Shown: one piece after another, positions 22,331-32,761 of the stretch
Numbering within the stretch: position 1 is the stretch's first letter
Layout of the letters: each line of letters begins with the position of its first letter
Origin: Aotearoamyces nothofagi
Taxonomy: Eukaryota; Ascomycota; Leotiomycetes; Leotiales; Tympanidaceae
Direction: 5' to 3'
DNA: 64,000 bases
NCBI GenBank assembly: GCA_015345905.1
Contig: JADDTR010000010.1
Span: 434,001 to 498,000 of the forward strand
Position numbers and translations under genes: made by a program
Notes under the pieces: model-generated
Told to the model about the DNA's origin: nothing
The model's database searches: none
The model's input: only the letters and a program-made list of their open reading frames with translations

Positions 22331-23901
22331 CCACCTGCTTCTCCTGCAGGCGTCTCCTCAACGGTGGCCAGAATCTGATCATGTACTTTCTACGGAGCAG
22401 GGTACTTCGGATTGGTAATGGATGACCCATAACCCGACGCCTCAGCTGGGGCGGCTGGTTGACGTCATGCCAGTCGCCACCCAGCCCGCCACAGTCGCCA
22501 TACCGAGGCAGCACACAGTCTTCGTGCTTGTACTCGGGTTGCCTTTACTCGAATCGAGGACTCGAGCATTGCAGTGTACAGTATGCGAGTGTGTACTCCC
22601 TCCCTCAATGCCGGACTTGGGCAGGTGCAGAATAGCAGGCGCTCTGGTAGCGCTGGACCTTGATATGGGTCTCCATTGATGGGGCCGACAGTACCGGGGA
22701 TGGTTCTTGAGTAGTGTGGTAGTGTGGCAATGCAAGGGCATGTAAGGTCCTGTATGTGGAGAATGTCGGAAACGGCCTGTCCTGGGAATGCATATAACGT
22801 CTCGGTGCATCGTACCAAGCTGCCATAGCTGCCCAAAAGGGCATATGCCACATCCTCTTGCGCTCCCTCCCCCGGCGACCTCGACTTTGATCTGCAGGAT
22901 GCACCCTTCGCCTGTCGCGGACTCTTAAGTGATGGCGGATAAGATACATGCACCGTACGTACCGGGTAGCAGGAGGCTATTCGTGCAGGAAGAGGAAAAG
23001 ATGGGTTGAGGTAGAATGAGGATAGCCTGCTTGATTAACAGGTACCCGTTATTAGTCTCCTAGGCATGTCTCTGTAGAGCGTAGATGTCGGCAGTGACTG
23101 GCGGAATGGCGGGATATTCGGCGTCATGCTCTTGGGCAGATAGATATGCCCGACCAGCTCGACCAGTTCGGCCAGTTCTTTAGACAGATACGACTGGCAG
23201 GCACCCCGAAGAAGCATCCGCACGGGGTTTTCGCACAGCTAGAGGGAAGTACGCGGTATTTATGATGCCTTCCCTCACCCGTCGCTCCCCGAATATGATG
23301 TGTTATGTTACCAGACCACCGTATCATACCGTACTATCATAATGCTGTACCGGCATACTGTTGTGTTATTACAGACTCCGAGAATCCCAGAACCCCAGAA
23401 TCCACACCCCAGAAGCTCTTGCGTCACTGAAGATGCTTCGGGGAAGACCAAGAACACAAGCTGGGCTCGTTGAGGCACTGCCGGCACCTATACACCCATC
23501 CCGAGTACTGTAATACCGACCTCCCCTTGCGCTGCAGCGTGTCCGGCCGGTTCATTGCCTCCCCTACTTGTGGTGTTTTCATTGGCTCATATCGCCGGAG
23601 GAGTCTTCCGGCCAATGGGATTGCTGAGACAAAAGCAGCAAATTCGCATGTTCGCATCCTCGCTCATGCCATTCTCGAGTAATTAAAGTCGGAGCATCCT
23701 CCGTAAGGAACATGTAATTCCCTCTTCCGAATACCCAAGACGAGCCTCCTCTGATCCTACTCCCACCAACAACTGCATTGCCTGCTCGAGGCACGTGAGC
23801 ATCAATTATCACAGTAATCTGCCACATCCCTATTTACAGTTGCAGCATACTCTATCCTACCGGGATTGCAAGTGATATCACCCTTGCGAGACATACGCAG
23901 A

Positions 23902-24141
23902 TCACGCTTTTACTTCTGTCGGAGTGTCGCCCGGGCACTGTGGCCAAACTACATCATCGATCGAGATCCAGGGAAAACCATCCCCTAAGACCATGCTTGC
24001 CATAACCAGAGTCTCCGCAAGCATATTTTCTTCCAACGACACGACGTCTATTCCAATGCAATCAAGCACTCGGCTACCCACCAGCAATACAAGATAGTCG
24101 TTGTCATAAGTAGACGACCTTGGCATTTCATACTGCTCCAT
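23902..24141 (-). CDS. Possible small hypothetical protein, 79 aa
   Basis: An ATG-initiated open frame of 79 residues (MEQYEMPRSSTYDNDYLVLL...) divergent from the Zn2Cys6 gene. A TATA-like TATATAC lies about 45 bp upstream on this strand. It is acidic and has no signal peptide, transmembrane segment or motif that I recognise. Composition is protein-like but the frame is short, so it may be chance. Confidence 0.2.
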   Translation of the reverse strand: MEQYEMPRSSTYDNDYLVLLVGSRVLDCIGIDVVSLEENMLAETLVMASMVLGDGFPWISIDDVVWPQCPGDTPTEVKA

Positions 24142-24317
24142 AACTCCTCATTGAACACTACGAGGGCTCCCCGCACTCACAGTATATACTAAAGTTGGAC
24201 TTCATATAGATCGACTTTCTATCCCTGACACACGCCAGCTTGCAGCAATATGCAGCTTCGCTCAAAGTCTTCCATAGACCGTATGTAAGAAGCGCTCGAA
24301 TAATCCCCATCATTAAT

Positions 24318-27300
24318 ATGCCTGAGCGAGGACCTAAGCGTGGCCGTGTTGCACCGTTTGGTCAGCCATCCGCCAGCTCGTCGCAGAGCACATACCGACG
24401 TCAGACTCATGAGATATCACAACCAGAGGTGCAAGACAACGCCCTCTATGCGCAAAGTACGAACCGAGAAATACCATCTCCTTTGCCACTTCCACCGCCG
24501 GGAAAGATGCTGTTGCCACCGCTCCTAAAGCCTGCCACCGGTGCCGCGTCGTCGAAGGCTATGGAGAAGCATCGGACGTCGCATGCTTGTGATCAATGTC
24601 GCAGAGCCAAAGCAAAGTGTTCTGGAGGCCAGCCATGCGTTAAGTGTAAAAATGAAGGCAAAGAATGTATTTACGGAGCTGGCAAGAGAGATAAGGAACG
24701 GAAGTAAGCTATTTGATTGTTGGGAATCTTCATAATAAACGCTAACTTCAGCGAAGAGAGATGGAGAGGCTCGTAAGCCAGAACGGAACGCTGTCCTATA
24801 GAAACGTACAACTTACGAACCTGCTTCGATCCGTGACTCAAAGTCAGGAAGTAGCTCCCCAGAAGCGGAGAGAAATCGAAAGGGCTCTTGCCAAAGTAAT
24901 TCAACGATTGGGCAAAGCAGTTTTATCGCTAACAGACCTTAGTCTCCAACGCCCGATATCGAAGAGGACGAGGACGAGGACGATGACGACTCGGCTACAA
25001 ACATTGGCTCAGAAGCCAAACCAAGGCACAAGGAAGACGACGGAGAAAACTATGCCGACGCGGAGGTTGGATCTACAGGCTCACTAGATGCTATAGATGA
25101 AGATACTAATAGGAATGAGGATACGAGAGCTGCTGGTTTCATGGGGAAAGCCTCGGCTGTTACCTGGGTACAGAGAGCGAAGAGACAGAATGCCATGGAT
25201 ATTGAAGAGGAGGGTGGCGAAAGCCCCAGAACAACAGGCACAGAGAACGCATTTACTTCGTCCTGCTATCATGCCGACGGGGTCAACTTACCCGTCGTGG
25301 AAAGAGACTCAGTTAACGCTCTCGAATGGCCAACACCCCATGTTGCAAGCGCTCTGGTCCACTCATATTTCGCCAATGTTCATCCGACGTTCCCAGTCTT
25401 GTTGAAGAAGGACTTCATGGCCACCTTCAACGCATTCCCCCGCGGTGCCGATGTAAGGCTCTCCTCTGAGCAACAAGCATGGCTGTCGATCCTCAACATA
25501 GTGTTTGCTATCAGTGCGAAGCTCGCCCATCTTGCTAAGGCTGAATTTCGAGGTGATGATCGCGATCACCTCATTTATTATTATCGAGCTGAGAACCTTG
25601 GCATGGATCAGAGAACTCTGCACATAGACCCAGAGTTGCAACACACTTCGTGTCTTGGACTCCTCAGCCTTTACTTGCTGATGAGCGATCAGCTGAATAG
25701 GTAAGTGGTGACGGATGATGACGAAATCCATTACTGAATACAGTAGGTCGTGGATTATGGGCGGCCTAGCGATCCGGCATGCTATGGCACTTGCCTTACA
25801 TATCCGTAATGACGCAAGAGATCTGACTGATGTCGATAAAGAATTCCGAGTTCGTCTCTGGTGGTCGCTTTACTCCCAGGAACGCCTTCTCGCGGAATTG
25901 ACAGGCCGACCTAGTTGTATTTCCGACCGCGATGTTAGCACGCCACTACCTATAAACAAAAATGAGGACGAGTTTCGGCTGGATCGACCACTTTATGATC
26001 GACATTACCGTACACATTCAGAAGCGAGGAAATACTCAACGTCCAAGAACAAGGGAAAGGTATCCATTCGTCAACTACCGACGCCTGCGCAGTCGGCGTC
26101 TACATCAAAGATCGCCTCCTCAATGACATCTATGTCACCAGGAACCAGATCACCGCCAGTATCGGCCTTTTCATTCCCTGTAGCCCAACTCACCATTACA
26201 TCATCGACATATTTCATATATAGGACACAACTGTCTATCATCTCCCATGAGATTTTGACCCAGTTATACTGTGCCGCACGAGTCAAGGCGAAATGGATCG
26301 AGGTTCAAGACATAATTCGTAGGATTGATGCTAGATTTATGGATTGGAAGAGGAATCTACCCCAACAATTCGAGTTTGCTACCCCGATATGGCCGACTAA
26401 GAATGAGATAGACCTCGAGCGTATTGGATTGGCTATGTTCTTTAACTCGTCTCGCATGACTCTCTTCCGGCCCTGTCTGTGCCGCTTTGAAGGCCGTATC
26501 AAGCATGAATCTGATCGGTCCAAAGACTTCAACGCCCAAGCAGTGACAACCTGTGTGCAATCCGCACGGAATGTAATCAATCTAATGCCAGTAGTGGACG
26601 GCGACACAACAGCAATATACATGATCAACCCCTGGTGGCACACTCTGCACTACGTCATCGAAGCAGCATCAGTCCTGATGCTCGAGCTCGCGTATCGCGC
26701 CGAGCACGTCCCCAGCCAAGCTGGAGATATACTAGATGATTCGAAAAAGGCCGTCTTATGGCTACGTGCAATGGCCAATGAATCAATTGCCGCACGTAAA
26801 GGTTGGGAAATCTTTGATAGTTTACTCCGGCAGGTTGCTCCAAAAGTGGGAGGCAATACAGTCGATATGCCTCCAACCGCACCTATCCCGCCAGACTGGA
26901 ACTGGAGCCGCTTCGGATCCAAGCCTCGCTCTCCGTCTGAAAGGCAATCGCAGCAAGTCCCTAGTTTTTTGTCGAATCAAGACTTCAGTGCCAACCAGAC
27001 GAGCACAAGTGCTTGGGTTGACCAGACACCATACGAAATGCAGCAAGACTTCCCACCTCAGGTGGACTATGCCAGTAATGTAGAGGCAGCGCCGGATTCT
27101 TTTGCTTCTCTGCAACCATTTAGCTCGTACATTTACGGACGGTTTGATGAGTTTGGACCGTGGCATAATACTTCTTTTTCGGGCACTAATTATCCTATGA
27201 CTACAGATATGGATATGGATGGTTTGACTATGAGTCCGGGTGGTCTAGGCGTCGGAAATACTGGTGGTGGGATGCTGGAACTTGGTGGACTGGCACAGGG

Positions 27301-27583
27301 AAGCTTCGATGGACAGGATGAATTTGGCGGACAGGGAAGCTACGATACTGGAGGTACAGTACCGGTTGGTTATGATACCAGTGGCACACAGGGTGGCTAT
27401 ATTACCGGAGATCCTACGGGCACTGCACAGGCTGGCTATAGCTTCGAGGATAGCACTGGTATACAGGGCGACTACAATCCCGGCGTTGACATGGGTGCTG
27501 CACAGGGGAGATATATGGGTGGATACTCACAAAACTTACAGAGCGGCACTGACCAAGGTGGGTATGGAGGCGAAACAAGGTAA
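24318..27583 (+). CDS. Zn2Cys6 transcription factor with fungal-specific TF domain
   Basis: A 1039-residue binuclear zinc-cluster regulator from four exons: 24318-24703, 24757-24895, 24943-25700 and 25747-27583. The zinc cluster CDQCRRAKAKCSGGQPCVKC plus KNEGKEC (residues about 91-119) has the C-x2-C-x6-C-x5-C-x2-C-x6-C pattern. A short linker and helix (ERLVSQN...) and an acidic patch (EEDEDEDDDD) follow. The fungal-specific middle homology domain contains YFANVHPTFPVLLKKDF, IRHAMALALHIRN and RVRLWWSLYSQERLLAELTGRPS. The C-terminal 130 residues are Gly/Tyr/Asp-rich and disordered. The last intron has a tandem acceptor (CAGTAG); the second AG gives the family-like QLNRSWIMGG, used here. The target genes are unknown; the neighbouring peroxidase, dehydrogenase and transporters are candidates by position only. 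Confidence 0.88.
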
Positions 27584-28476
27584 TAATCAGTGAGGAAGAG
27601 ACAAGAGAGGAGACGAGGTAATGGATGAAAATGAACCCACTAATGAGCAATGAAATGGGAAACAGTGGCGCTGGCGTTACAATAGAAGGAAGTGAATGCC
27701 TTACAGTCTACAAATACTGCTAGTCAGCGTTTATGGAAAGAACACCACCAAAGGCGAGGGGAGTCCAGATTACTGCAGAGAGCAAAGTTAATTTAATGGT
27801 AATCGTGGAAGAGTTGGCATGGCTCACACGACGCAGTGGCAGTTTATAGTACCCGGGAGTTATGATTTATATAAATAGGTAATCTAGCCATATTTCGACA
27901 TCAATACATCACTGAAAATCAGAACACCCAGCAATCAATATTCGGCTTCGTGCCGATACATGTCGGCTTATTCTCTTCGCCATCTCAACAGGATGCTATT
28001 GGTAGCCGGCGGACCGGCCCTCCCGGATCTGGGGGCCGACGGTAATAGATGGAGATCTATGCAGGAAGCTGCATTTGGCAGGTCTGATGGTTCGCTTGTC
28101 CAGGACTTTACACGAATGATATTCGACACTGAGAGGGGTCCCTTGATATATGCCTCCACTTATCTCTGGTTTAAGTAACTTCTGGATTATCTTTTTATCT
28201 TTGATATATCATAATATGCATATATCGTATCACGCTGGTTACTTACGGCTGTTAGGGTTTATATCGCGCACTATGGGAGGTTGCTTGGGACTTTATTCTG
28301 TGCTGCTAGGAGGGGATAAATATGCAGCTATCCTCCCGGTTTATGGTGTCGAGTAGAATTATTTTGGGATAAATTAAATCCTGATATTCTATCCCGGATA
28401 CCTTCTCAGAGTCCTCAATATCTTTATCTGGGCTTACATCTTTGGCTGAGAATTTATAGCTAAAATAAATAGCATC
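27584..28476. other. Intergenic, regulator to peroxidase
   Basis: About 0.9 kb, AT-rich toward the right. A TATATAAATA element at 27868 precedes a 72-codon open frame (27960-28178) without recognisable features. That frame is reported as unproven only. Confidence 0.45.
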
Positions 28477-30413
28477 ATGCACTCATTGACAACTACCATC
28501 CTTCTGTGGATTCTTTCCCATATCAGACCAAGCAAAGCGTCCTTCTGGTATCCCAACGCCCAGTACTCCTCCCTGGAACACATCCTCATCGATATCGACG
28601 GCGCCCACCGATCTACCTTCACAGACGCAATCACACCATGCTCGAATTACGTGTCTGGCCTCCCGACGCAAGGAAGAGAGACGGCTGCTCAGTGGATTAG
28701 AGTCGCATTTCACGATTTCGTGACTCATGATGTGGAAGCTGGTACGGGTGGACTGGATGCTAGTATTGGCTTTGAGACTCTGAGAGATGAGAATTCGGGT
28801 CCTGTAAGTTCATGCTGAGATTGTATGACAAGAGGTCCTATATACTGCTGGCTGATTCTTCGTGTAGGCATTTAATGATTCGTTTTCTTTCTTCAGACCT
28901 TATGCGAATGCTCAGATATCGAGTAAGTTGTTTAATCTTATGGTATGTCATATCTGACTGGTTTTATTTAATCAGAGGGGAGAGGATAAAGGCGATAGGA
29001 CACTCTAATCCATGGTTGCAATTGAACCTGTCTTCTAATTACTAACGGAATGTTCCAATTCAACTGAGCAAGTGTCCCGGCACTTAACTACCTCCTTCTA
29101 GTCATCCTTTCTGTTATGCGTTGTCCTTTTTAAAAACCATCATTCTTTTAGTCTCAGTCTCTCAATTAGTTAACAATTCTGCAGCAGCGGATCTACTTGC
29201 AGTCTCAGTCGTCCTATCCGTTGGAAATTGTAAAGGTGGCAAAATCCCTTTTCGATACGGCCGCATCGACGCCACGGGCCCAGGTGAAACAGGTGTTCCT
29301 GAACCCCAAACAGATCTAGAGGAGACCCTCGAGTTCTTTTCCGGTGCTGGCTTCAATTCTACAGATTCCATCGCCCTGACAGCATGCGGACACACAATGG
29401 GCTCAGTACACCATGGCGGCTTCCCTACCGTCGTAAACGCATCGGCTGTCACACCGAACAATACAGAAGGCGGAGTCCATTTTGATACGACGGTAGATGT
29501 ATTTGACACGAGAGTTGTAGACGAGTACGTTTCGTGGACGGGACAACGAGGTGGTGCACTTGTAACGAGCTTTAATGCCAGCAGTCGGAGTGATCTGAGG
29601 CTGTATGAGAGTGATGGTAACGTAACGATGAGAGCGTTGCAGAACCAGGGCGAAGGATTCCTGGAGACCTGTGTTGTCTTGTTGCAGAGGATGCTGGATA
29701 CCGTACCGAAGAATGTGACGTTATCAGATATTATAACGCCGTTGACGGTCAAGCCAGTAAATGCGACGTTGGATCTGAGCAGCGCTGGAGCATTAGTGTT
29801 TTCAGGAGCAATACGAGTATATGGACACTCCACGAAATAAATCCGAGCATAACTAACATCCTGAAAGATTTTCTCAGCAACGGGCAACTCCTCACCAGAG
29901 AAGCTTTCTCTTAGCATCTCCAACTCCAGAAGCACGAATCTCAGCTCCGAGACAGCGACCGGGAGTTCGACTTTTGGAATAACGACCTACTATCCATTCT
30001 CCATCTCCATTCATGACCCACAGTCATTCAACACCTTCACAATCTCAGCACCAGGTCTCGATTCCCAGACTTTCAAAGTCCACACCCAAGCATTCATTGT
30101 GCCATCTCTAAGTTTCTCCCGTAATTCGACGGCGGGGGCGTCTGTAAATGCCACGATTGCAGTCTATACGCCAAAATCTGCACCTGTGAAGAGGGACCTT
30201 GGTGCGGTGCATGTATTGGTCTCGGCACCGGTTCCTCAGCAGGGGACTCTTGCTCCTAGAATTCGGCAGTGGAGCGTCGAGGTGAGTAAGACGGGGTCGA
30301 TTGGGGAGTATGATATTTTGGAAGGGGGTGTTGATCTGGGGGTGTCGACTACCGGGAGCGTGACTGTTGATTTGCTGGTAGCTGGAATAGTAATTGATAA
30401 AACTGTCCTGTGA
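28477..30413 (+). CDS. Secreted haem peroxidase (plant/fungal peroxidase superfamily)
   Basis: A 519-residue extracellular peroxidase from four exons: 28477-28803, 28868-28922, 29185-29816 and 29868-30413. A signal peptide covers about residues 1-22 (TTTILLWILSHIRPSKA). The distal haem site is WIRVAFHDF (catalytic Arg and His) and the proximal ligand is the His in ALTACGHTMGSVHHGGFP. The Asp in FDTRVVDEY probably pairs with the proximal His. AFNDSFSFFRPYANAQIS and ADLLAVSVVLSVGNC match the class II-like fungal family. The C-terminal 170 residues form a beta-rich, Ser/Thr-rich domain with N-glycosylation sites and no recognised fold. Intron 2 is unusually long (262 nt) and its acceptor is a GCAGCAG tandem. 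Intron 3 (51 nt) is less certain because it uses an AAAG acceptor. Likely role: oxidation of phenolic or toxic substrates outside the cell. Confidence 0.82.
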
Positions 30414-30843
30414 GTTATATAATCGCTAGCTTAGTATGAGAGGAATTTTACATAACATGAGAAGTTGAACTTGGTCTCAATATTGATTTGCTTGAACGGT
30501 TAATTTTATCTGTGAGGTTTAAAACATGGTATACCGAATATCGACTACCTACCTGATTAAGGAATGGTAATTCGCCCTGGTAATCGGGAAGCAGGAGATG
30601 GGGTTAGGGGAATAGGCTAGAATGCGAGATTTGCAAGAAATCGTTCGGGCAAAGTACGATGCTGCACCCGAGAACTCTGATGCATATAGTTTTCCGAATA
30701 GCACTTAAATCACTAGGATGTTGTAGTTATCAAAACACACAATTTTGATAATTAACTAAACACTGGCAGATATCTCGAAATCAAACAAGCCCCAAAAGAC
30801 AAGAGCTAAACATGTCGGCAGCACCCAGGTTATCTACCTATAT
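30414..30843. other. Convergent spacer, peroxidase-dehydrogenase
   Basis: A 430-bp AT-rich spacer between two 3' ends. No gene or repeat is seen. Confidence 0.5.
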
Positions 30844-31943
30844 TCAGAGCCACCTCTTGGTTCCATTGTGACTAAGGAATGTGCCACCTTGGCCGCCTTC
30901 CAACGACGAGCGTTCAACAGCCGCCAAGACGCTAGATGCGGACTCCTCAGGTGATACCGGACCTTTAAAGTTGGGCGAGTAACTACTGAATTTAGCAGCC
31001 ATACCTTGGAAACGCTCGATATCATCGTCAGAGTCTTTATCACGGATTAGCTAGAGTTCCATACGGAAATTGGAAATGTGGGTAGTAGGACTAGACTTAC
31101 ATTGCGACCCCTCCCTGGTATTGACAGACCCTGGGCAGATCGACAGGAATATCATTCCTTGGTCTTCGTAGGCGGCGTTGAGCTTTGCCATCAGAGCATT
31201 CAAAGCCGCCTTGCTCACTGCATAGGGGGTAGCGATCGCGACATGGGTCTCGTTAATGAAATCTGTCGAGCAGAGAGATGGTTAGTACCTCGCGTTAGAC
31301 GGTTTGGAGATGTAGATGGGATAGGAGTGTTTCAGCGGCGTTGGCTGAAACTTACCAATATCTGCCATTCCGCTCGAGATCGCAACGACTTTCTTCAACG
31401 TGCCCTTCTTGAGGAGGGGAAGGAAAGCATTAATGGTCCTCAGAGCACCGATGGTGTTGGTGTTAAAGCTCTTCTGAAATTCATCGATCACAATCTCCAA
31501 GTTGTTCTCCCTACACCAAGCAGGTCAGCTTCAGATTTGCTACTGGTGGACTTCCGGGGCTTACTCTTCGACCATGGTCCGCAGCCCTGTTACCTCACTG
31601 ATATAGGCCGCATTGTTGATCAGCACGTCGAGTCCTTTCTCGCCGAGGATTTGAGCCGCCGCCGCCGCCGCCCGGACCAAGGAATCGGTGTCCGTGATAT
31701 CAGCTTGGACGATCCCAACGTGGGCTATGCCGTCTGCTAGAAGGCGGTCTTTGGCAGCTTGGACATTTCGAACCAGACCGATGACAATGTTTTCGGGATT
31801 GGCTGCTAGGACTTTGATGAACGCATACTGCCACGTTGTCAGCCCGTAGGCATAAGTTTATCAGAGCTCTTCTATACGAGGGAGGAGGTATTTTAACATA
31901 CGCCAATGCCTCGTGCGGCTCCAGTGACAACGTAAGTCGGCAT
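30844..31943 (-). CDS. Short-chain dehydrogenase/reductase
   Basis: A 270-residue NAD(P)-dependent oxidoreductase from five exons: 31943-31902, 31827-31565, 31510-31356, 31262-31101 and 31034-30844. Classical motifs are complete: TGAARGIG (residues 7-14), VLINNAAY, the serine loop VVAISSGM and the catalytic YAVSK; CPGSVNT follows. The C-terminus (EERF-like helix, FKGPVSPEESA, GGTFLSHNGTKRWL) matches fungal dehydrogenases of the norsolorinic-acid-ketoreductase-like type. The last acceptor is an AAAG placed 9 nt after a CTAAT branch point; it was chosen because only it keeps the frame. The gene shares an 818-bp divergent promoter with the ABC transporter, suggesting possible co-regulation. The substrate is unknown. 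Confidence 0.87.
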
Positions 31944-32168
31944 GATGGAATATGAACTTGGAGACTTTGCTGTTTAGAAAGGGTTGGAGGAAAGAAAATG
32001 CACGGCAGATGATGGAGCATTTATAAGGTTATCGACCTGCTTATCTATCACATAGAACCATAAAACCTTAACTCCGCGTTGGATTGAGACTCCGCTTTGT
32101 AACCGTTAGATTTGTAAGTGTCAGATTCTGACCACCTTCGGCGTAATCTGTCGATTAGTCAGTGAATA

Positions 32169-32330
32169 TGTTGCAATTTAGCACGAGATTGCGGGCTGCG
32201 GTGTTTTGTATGTTGATGCTTGCTTGCTTAAGGTACAGGTTGGTAGGAATACCACTGAAGGTGGCTCCCGCTACAGCTGCCTAAGGCATTGCTTTACTGA
32301 CTGACCGGTACTGGACCTCGGATTTCAACA
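32169..32330. repeat. Unnamed dispersed repeat, copy A
   Basis: About 160 bp similar, in the same orientation, to 44079-44258. Shared blocks include GGGCTGC...GGTGTTTTGTA, GCTTAAGG, GGTAGGAATAC, GGCTCCCGCTAC, CCTAAGGCATT, GACTGAC and CCGGTACTGG. No terminal repeats, coding capacity or target duplication can be seen. Confidence 0.75.
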
Positions 32331-32563
32331 GAATACAACAATACAACAAGTCAAAATGTTATAATAATCAACAGTTTCACTTCACAGCCTATACGTCCTT
32401 AAGTCATTCGTGGATGATTTGGTCGATGATGTTTGCTACTAAACTCTATACCCGGGTTTTAAATATAATGCGGCATTGCTACCCAGATGCGTTGCGTTGT
32501 CCACTATCGAGTTGTATTTAATGAGGAAGTGTATAGGGAATCGTATGGGAGGGGAGAGTAAGC

Positions 32564-32611
32564 GAGGAATCGTACGGGGAATCGTATGGGGAATCGTATG
32601 GGGAATCGTCC
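32564..32611. repeat. GGGGAATCGTAT tandem repeat, 4 copies
   Basis: Four consecutive 12-bp units (first GAGGAATCGTAC, last GGGGAATCGTCC). A related GGGAATCGTAT occurs about 35 bp upstream. Confidence 0.85.
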
Positions 32612-32641
32612 TGGGAATTTGGCGAGGAAATGGACGGCGAT

Positions 32642-32649
32642 TCACGTGA
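32642..32649. promoter_or_regulatory. TCACGTGA palindrome upstream of ABC transporter
   Basis: A perfect E-box palindrome about 113 bp before the transporter ATG, with a second CACGTGA about 50 bp further downstream. A bHLH-type binding site is inferred from the motif. Confidence 0.4.
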
Positions 32650-32761
32650 TGGACGACGACGACGGCCACGAATTAAGCGAGCGAACGACCGACCACACAC
32701 GTGATGAATCCTGCTTCAGTACTCCCTGGAAAGGACGCTCGGGTCCCAGCCCAGAAGAACA

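Larger units (their letters stand above)
21207..24317. other. Repeat-rich divergent intergenic region
   Basis: About 3.1 kb between PPCS and the first Zn2Cys6 gene. It holds a GGCAG microsatellite (21621-21645), a 10-bp repeat (21786-21814) and a CT-rich block (22130-22330). Two open frames on the minus strand (23902-24141) and (22465-22953) have no recognised domain. A TATA-like TATATACT at 24183 lies about 130 bp before the regulator's ATG. Confidence 0.55.
31944..32761. promoter_or_regulatory. Divergent promoter, dehydrogenase/ABC transporter
   Basis: An 818-bp shared 5' region. It contains copy A of a dispersed repeat (32169-32330), a 12-bp tandem repeat (32564-32611), a TCACGTGA palindrome (32642-32649) and a second CACGTGA (32698-32704) close to the transporter start. 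Confidence 0.55.

Noticed and set aside
27960-28178. 72-codon frame with a TATA-like element upstream
   Set aside because: No motif and no supporting splice or codon signal; kept only as a note in the intergenic entry.
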